A model generated the notes under the pieces. That model had not been told where the DNA came from. It was given only the letters and a program-made list of their open reading frames with translations, and did not search any database. Source: Fen-1362 sp049516395 (GTDB lineage: Bacteria > Planctomycetota > Phycisphaerae > Sedimentisphaerales > Anaerobacaceae). Taken from it: 64,000 bases of DNA. Made by a program: the position numbers and the translations under genes. This document shows, piece after piece, positions 61,320-64,000 of this stretch. The stretch's first letter is position 1. Every line of letters starts with the position of its first letter. The stretch spans positions 372,001 to 436,000 of the forward strand of contig JBEKTD010000002.1 in NCBI GenBank assembly GCA_049516395.1, read 5' to 3'.

Positions 61320-62777
61320 ATGAGCGAACAAACAAGCGAAATCAACGGACCGGTCAAGCCGGATGATAACGATATGTTGAAGTGGCGAAGACGCAACAGC
61401 TATTACTACGGCTGGCTCGACAGGATATACAAATTTGTCATTCGCCCGAACAGCAGGGTTTTGCACATCGGTTGCGAATGCGGCAACCTACTGGCGGCGG
61501 TGAAGCCGGCGTATGGCGTGGGCGTTGACGCCAGCGAAGAGGCGATAGCGCTGGCCAAAAAGCAGTTCCCGCATTTGAATTTTATCGCCGCAGACCCGCA
61601 CGAATTCCAGCTCAACGAGAAATTCGATTATGTTCTGATATGCAATTCATTAGGCGAATGGAAGGATATTCAGCAGGTGTTGGAACGGATTCGTCCGCTC
61701 ACAGATGACAACACCAGGATTGTGGTTACATATTACAATTATCTCTGGGAATGGGTATTGCGGATGGGTTCCTCACTGGGCATTCGCAAACCTCGCGAGC
61801 ACCAGAACTGGCTGCCTCCTCAGGATATCGCTAACCTGCTTAATCTCGGCAATTTCGATGTCATCCGCACTGACTCGTTCGTCCTGCTCCCAAAGGGCAT
61901 CTGGCTGATTAGTGCATTGTGTAATTATGTCCTTTCGCTGCTGCCGATTTTTCGAATGTTCAACATGGTCAATCTGGTCATAGCGAGACGTTCCGCGCAG
62001 CCAAAATCGGATTCGGATTTGTCGGTGTCGGTGATAGTGCCCTGCAGAAATGAGCGGGGCAATATCGAGGATGCCGTAAAACGCATACCCAATATGGGGC
62101 GCGAAACCGAGATAATCTTTGTTGATGGCAACAGCACCGACGGCACAGTCGATGAGATAGAGACCCAGATTAAAAAACGCCCCGAACGCAAAATCCGGCT
62201 GATACGTCAGGGCGCAGGCCGAGGCAAAGGGGACGCGGTCAGGAAGGGTTTTGCCGCCGCGGCAGGCGACGTGTTTGTAATCCAGGACGCTGACCTTACC
62301 GCTCCACCTGAGGACTTGCCGAAATTTTTCGCAGCTCTCCGCGACGGCAAAGGCGAATATATCAACGGTTCGCGTCTTGTATATCCGATGGAAAAACAGG
62401 CGATGCGATTTTTGAACCTTTTGGCCAATAAGTTTTTCGGGTCGCTGTTTACGTGGCTGCTTGGCCAGCGATTCAGGGATACGCTCTGCGGCACAAAAAT
62501 GATTCGCAAAAGCGATTACGAGATTATCGCAGCTAACCGCTCGTATTTCGGCGACTTTGACCCATTTGGAGATTTTGACCTCATATTCGGGGCCGTCAAG
62601 CAAAACCTCAAGGTAATTGAGGTGCCTGTGAGATATCGTGCGAGGACCTATGGCGAAACTAACATCAGCAGGTTCAGGCACGGCTGGCTTTTGCTGAAAA
62701 TGAGCTGGATAGCGTTCAAAAAAATAAAGTGGCTCGGGAAAGAAGGATTCCTATTTGAAAGAAATATTCGCAGGTAG
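61320..62777 (+). CDS. Methyltransferase-GT2 glycosyltransferase fusion
   Basis: Protein of 485 residues with two enzyme parts. Residues about 20-190 are a class I SAM-methyltransferase fold (motif I VLHIGCECGNLL, then YGVGVDASEEA). Residues about 235-470 are a GT2 polyprenyl-phosphate glycosyltransferase (VSVIVPCRNERGNIEDAVKR, IIFVDGNSTDGT, VIQDADLTAPPEDL). The two could modify the same sugar or lipid carrier. There is no long C-terminal membrane pair as in the 58456-59412 enzyme. Confidence 0.85.
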   Translation: MSEQTSEINGPVKPDDNDMLKWRRRNSYYYGWLDRIYKFVIRPNSRVLHIGCECGNLLAAVKPAYGVGVDASEEAIALAKKQFPHLNFIAADPHEFQLNEKFDYVLICNSLGEWKDIQQVLERIRPLTDDNTRIVVTYYNYLWEWVLRMGSSLGIRKPREHQNWLPPQDIANLLNLGNFDVIRTDSFVLLPKGIWLISALCNYVLSLLPIFRMFNMVNLVIARRSAQPKSDSDLSVSVIVPCRNERGNIEDAVKRIPNMGRETEIIFVDGNSTDGTVDEIETQIKKRPERKIRLIRQGAGRGKGDAVRKGFAAAAGDVFVIQDADLTAPPEDLPKFFAALRDGKGEYINGSRLVYPMEKQAMRFLNLLANKFFGSLFTWLLGQRFRDTLCGTKMIRKSDYEIIAANRSYFGDFDPFGDFDLIFGAVKQNLKVIEVPVRYRARTYGETNISRFRHGWLLLKMSWIAFKKIKWLGKEGFLFERNIRR

Positions 62778-62950
62778 CAGTGACAATACCCGGATGCCAG
62801 AAGATGAAGGTGTTTATTTTTGATGTCTGCAAAGGTTTGTTCTTATACCAGATTGCCGTTATATCGCGGCATCTGCTGGCATTGGAGCAACTGCTTGAAT
62901 GTGTATGGCACCAAATGCAAGAAGCTTGACACGCAAGGTTTTGAAAAGAA

Positions 62951-64000
62951 ATGAAATACAATAGAAGAATCGAGCCGATACGTCGGCATAAAGTGACAGC
63001 CGAGTCCGCAAAAGGTGACTTGCGCCAGACGTCAATATGTGCAGGAATTGTGCTACCGGTGGTTGCCTTCCTCTGGCCTTTCCTTTATTTATTTCGCTAT
63101 ATCATTCCAATAAATGGAACATACACTGCTATAGGCAATGATTTTATTGCATTGTATTACAGGCACAAGGTTTACCTGCTGGCCAGTCTCGCCGGCGGTC
63201 ATTTTCCGATTTGGTCTCCTTCGGAGTCGGCTGGTTTCCCATTCTACACAAATCCTTTTGCGCAACCGTTCTATCCTTTCAACCTGCTGCTGTTAGTCTG
63301 GTATAAAATGTTCGGCGGCTACAGTCCACTTGACCATCAGCTTTTTACGGTTTTCGGCATCTCGATATTCGCACTCGGCCTTTTTGTGTGGCTGAGAAAA
63401 ATCAACACTAACATCAGGGCGGTGCTTTTCGCGACCCTGGTAATGTCGGTAAGTTTCAGAATGACGGAAATAATGAGATTTCCCAACGCCGTTCATTCGG
63501 CGGCGTGGTATCCCTGGGTGCTTTATGCTATGACAAATATTTTAGTAAGCAAATCATGGAGAAAAACGGTACTAAACATGATTTTGCTGACTTTTTCTCT
63601 CGTATGTCTTCTTACGGGAGGGTACCCATACTATATTTACTATGCCATATTTCTATTTGTGCCATACCTGTTGGTTTTTCTCATAAACAAGCTGCGTTTC
63701 CGGCTGATTGGCCCGGAGGCAGTCAACTGGAAGCATGCATTGCCGGCTATGGTCTTGGCGGGAATTGCCGCTGTGCTTATATGCAGCCCATACCTATTCG
63801 GGTTTAAACAACTTATGCCACAGACCACAGACCGCAGCGGAACAAACTTTGCTTTTTCGACAGAACACACATTTACTTTCGAAGACACAATCGGCTCGCT
63901 GATGTATCCCCCGGCCGCTATGGAGGACGGGTGGAATTTCTTCAGCATAACGGGGCTTTTGATAATCCTTTTGTATATAGTCAGCGGCAAAGCAGCCGAT
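62951..64000 (+). CDS. YfhO-like / GT-C membrane protein, partial (runs off the window)
   Basis: Open frame of at least 350 residues from ATG 62951 to the window end. After a short charged N-terminus come several membrane segments. The loop HFPIWSPSESAGFPFYTNPF and AQPFYPFNLLL resembles YfhO-type proteins, which help glycosylate cell-wall or lipid carriers, as does EIMRFPNAVHSAAWYPWVLY. It continues the glycosyltransferase block. The C-terminal half is not visible, so the family call is moderate. Confidence 0.75.
   Translation, partial: MKYNRRIEPIRRHKVTAESAKGDLRQTSICAGIVLPVVAFLWPFLYLFRYIIPINGTYTAIGNDFIALYYRHKVYLLASLAGGHFPIWSPSESAGFPFYTNPFAQPFYPFNLLLLVWYKMFGGYSPLDHQLFTVFGISIFALGLFVWLRKINTNIRAVLFATLVMSVSFRMTEIMRFPNAVHSAAWYPWVLYAMTNILVSKSWRKTVLNMILLTFSLVCLLTGGYPYYIYYAIFLFVPYLLVFLINKLRFRLIGPEAVNWKHALPAMVLAGIAAVLICSPYLFGFKQLMPQTTDRSGTNFAFSTEHTFTFEDTIGSLMYPPAAMEDGWNFFSITGLLIILLYIVSGKAAD

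Noticed and set aside
62778..62950. Possible small gene between the MT-GT2 fusion and the YfhO-like gene.
   Set aside because: Short frames only, with no family resemblance and no clear ribosome site.

Overview
The window looks like chromosomal DNA from a member of the Planctomycetota, probably class Phycisphaerae. This is inferred from gene content and protein style: an exosortase/EpsI/tyrosine-autokinase locus, a DUF6807 (PmoA-like) protein, a DUF6263-like protein, a PurS-PurS-PurL fusion and a signal peptidase I with a zinc ribbon. There is no rRNA here to settle the taxonomy. No phage, insertion sequence with a transposase, or CRISPR array is visible.

Layout. 1-1240 (minus): small lipoprotein, c-di-AMP cyclase cdaA and the start of a CdaR/YbbR-like partner. 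1474-12735 (plus): WYL regulator, a likely origin region (DnaA-box-like sites in 2503-2847), dnaN, a DciA/DUF721 protein, gyrB, a TPR lipoprotein, ftsK, rlmN and a DUF6263-like secreted protein. 13093-18811 (plus): tRNA-Gln, a truncated glmU, prs, rplY, pth, rpsF, ssb, rpsR, rplI. 18917-25579 (minus): SGNH hydrolase, DUF6807 protein, a fused FAD/Fe-S oxidoreductase, mlaF and mlaE. 26223-37899 (minus): a six-gene exopolysaccharide/exosortase operon with a 1647-residue TPR protein. 38370-46706: purL, a serine hydrolase, tyrA, accA, a DksA-like regulator and dtd. 46880-51997 (plus): a zinc-ribbon membrane protein, two perfect parS sites, parB, a secreted protein and lepB. 52044-58279 (minus): gpmI, mutL and a BtuFCD-type importer joined by start/stop overlaps. 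58456-64000 (plus): lipid-linked glycosylation genes (GT2, GT-C, a methyltransferase-GT2 fusion and a YfhO-like protein cut by the window end).

Replication and segregation functions (origin-like region, dnaN, dciA, gyrB, ftsK, ssb, parS/parB) are grouped here, so the window probably lies near the chromosomal origin. dnaA and parA are not in it.

The most unusual content is two families of small repeats that sit in intergenic DNA and also inside or at the edges of housekeeping genes. Family 1 is a 59-bp element: 12-bp perfect inverted ends (CCCCGTTAGAAA), a 35-bp core and a perfect 4-bp target duplication at each of three copies (CGGG, CGCG, CTCA). One copy lies in frame inside rlmN and one supplies the start of btuD. 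Family 2 is made of 7-bp-period arrays, usually a left arm, a short centre and a reverse-complementary right arm. About 15 are seen; they lie inside ftsK, rlmN, purL (twice) and mutL and form the 5' ends of two genes. Three of them share a centre close to CCCTTCCGGGAG.
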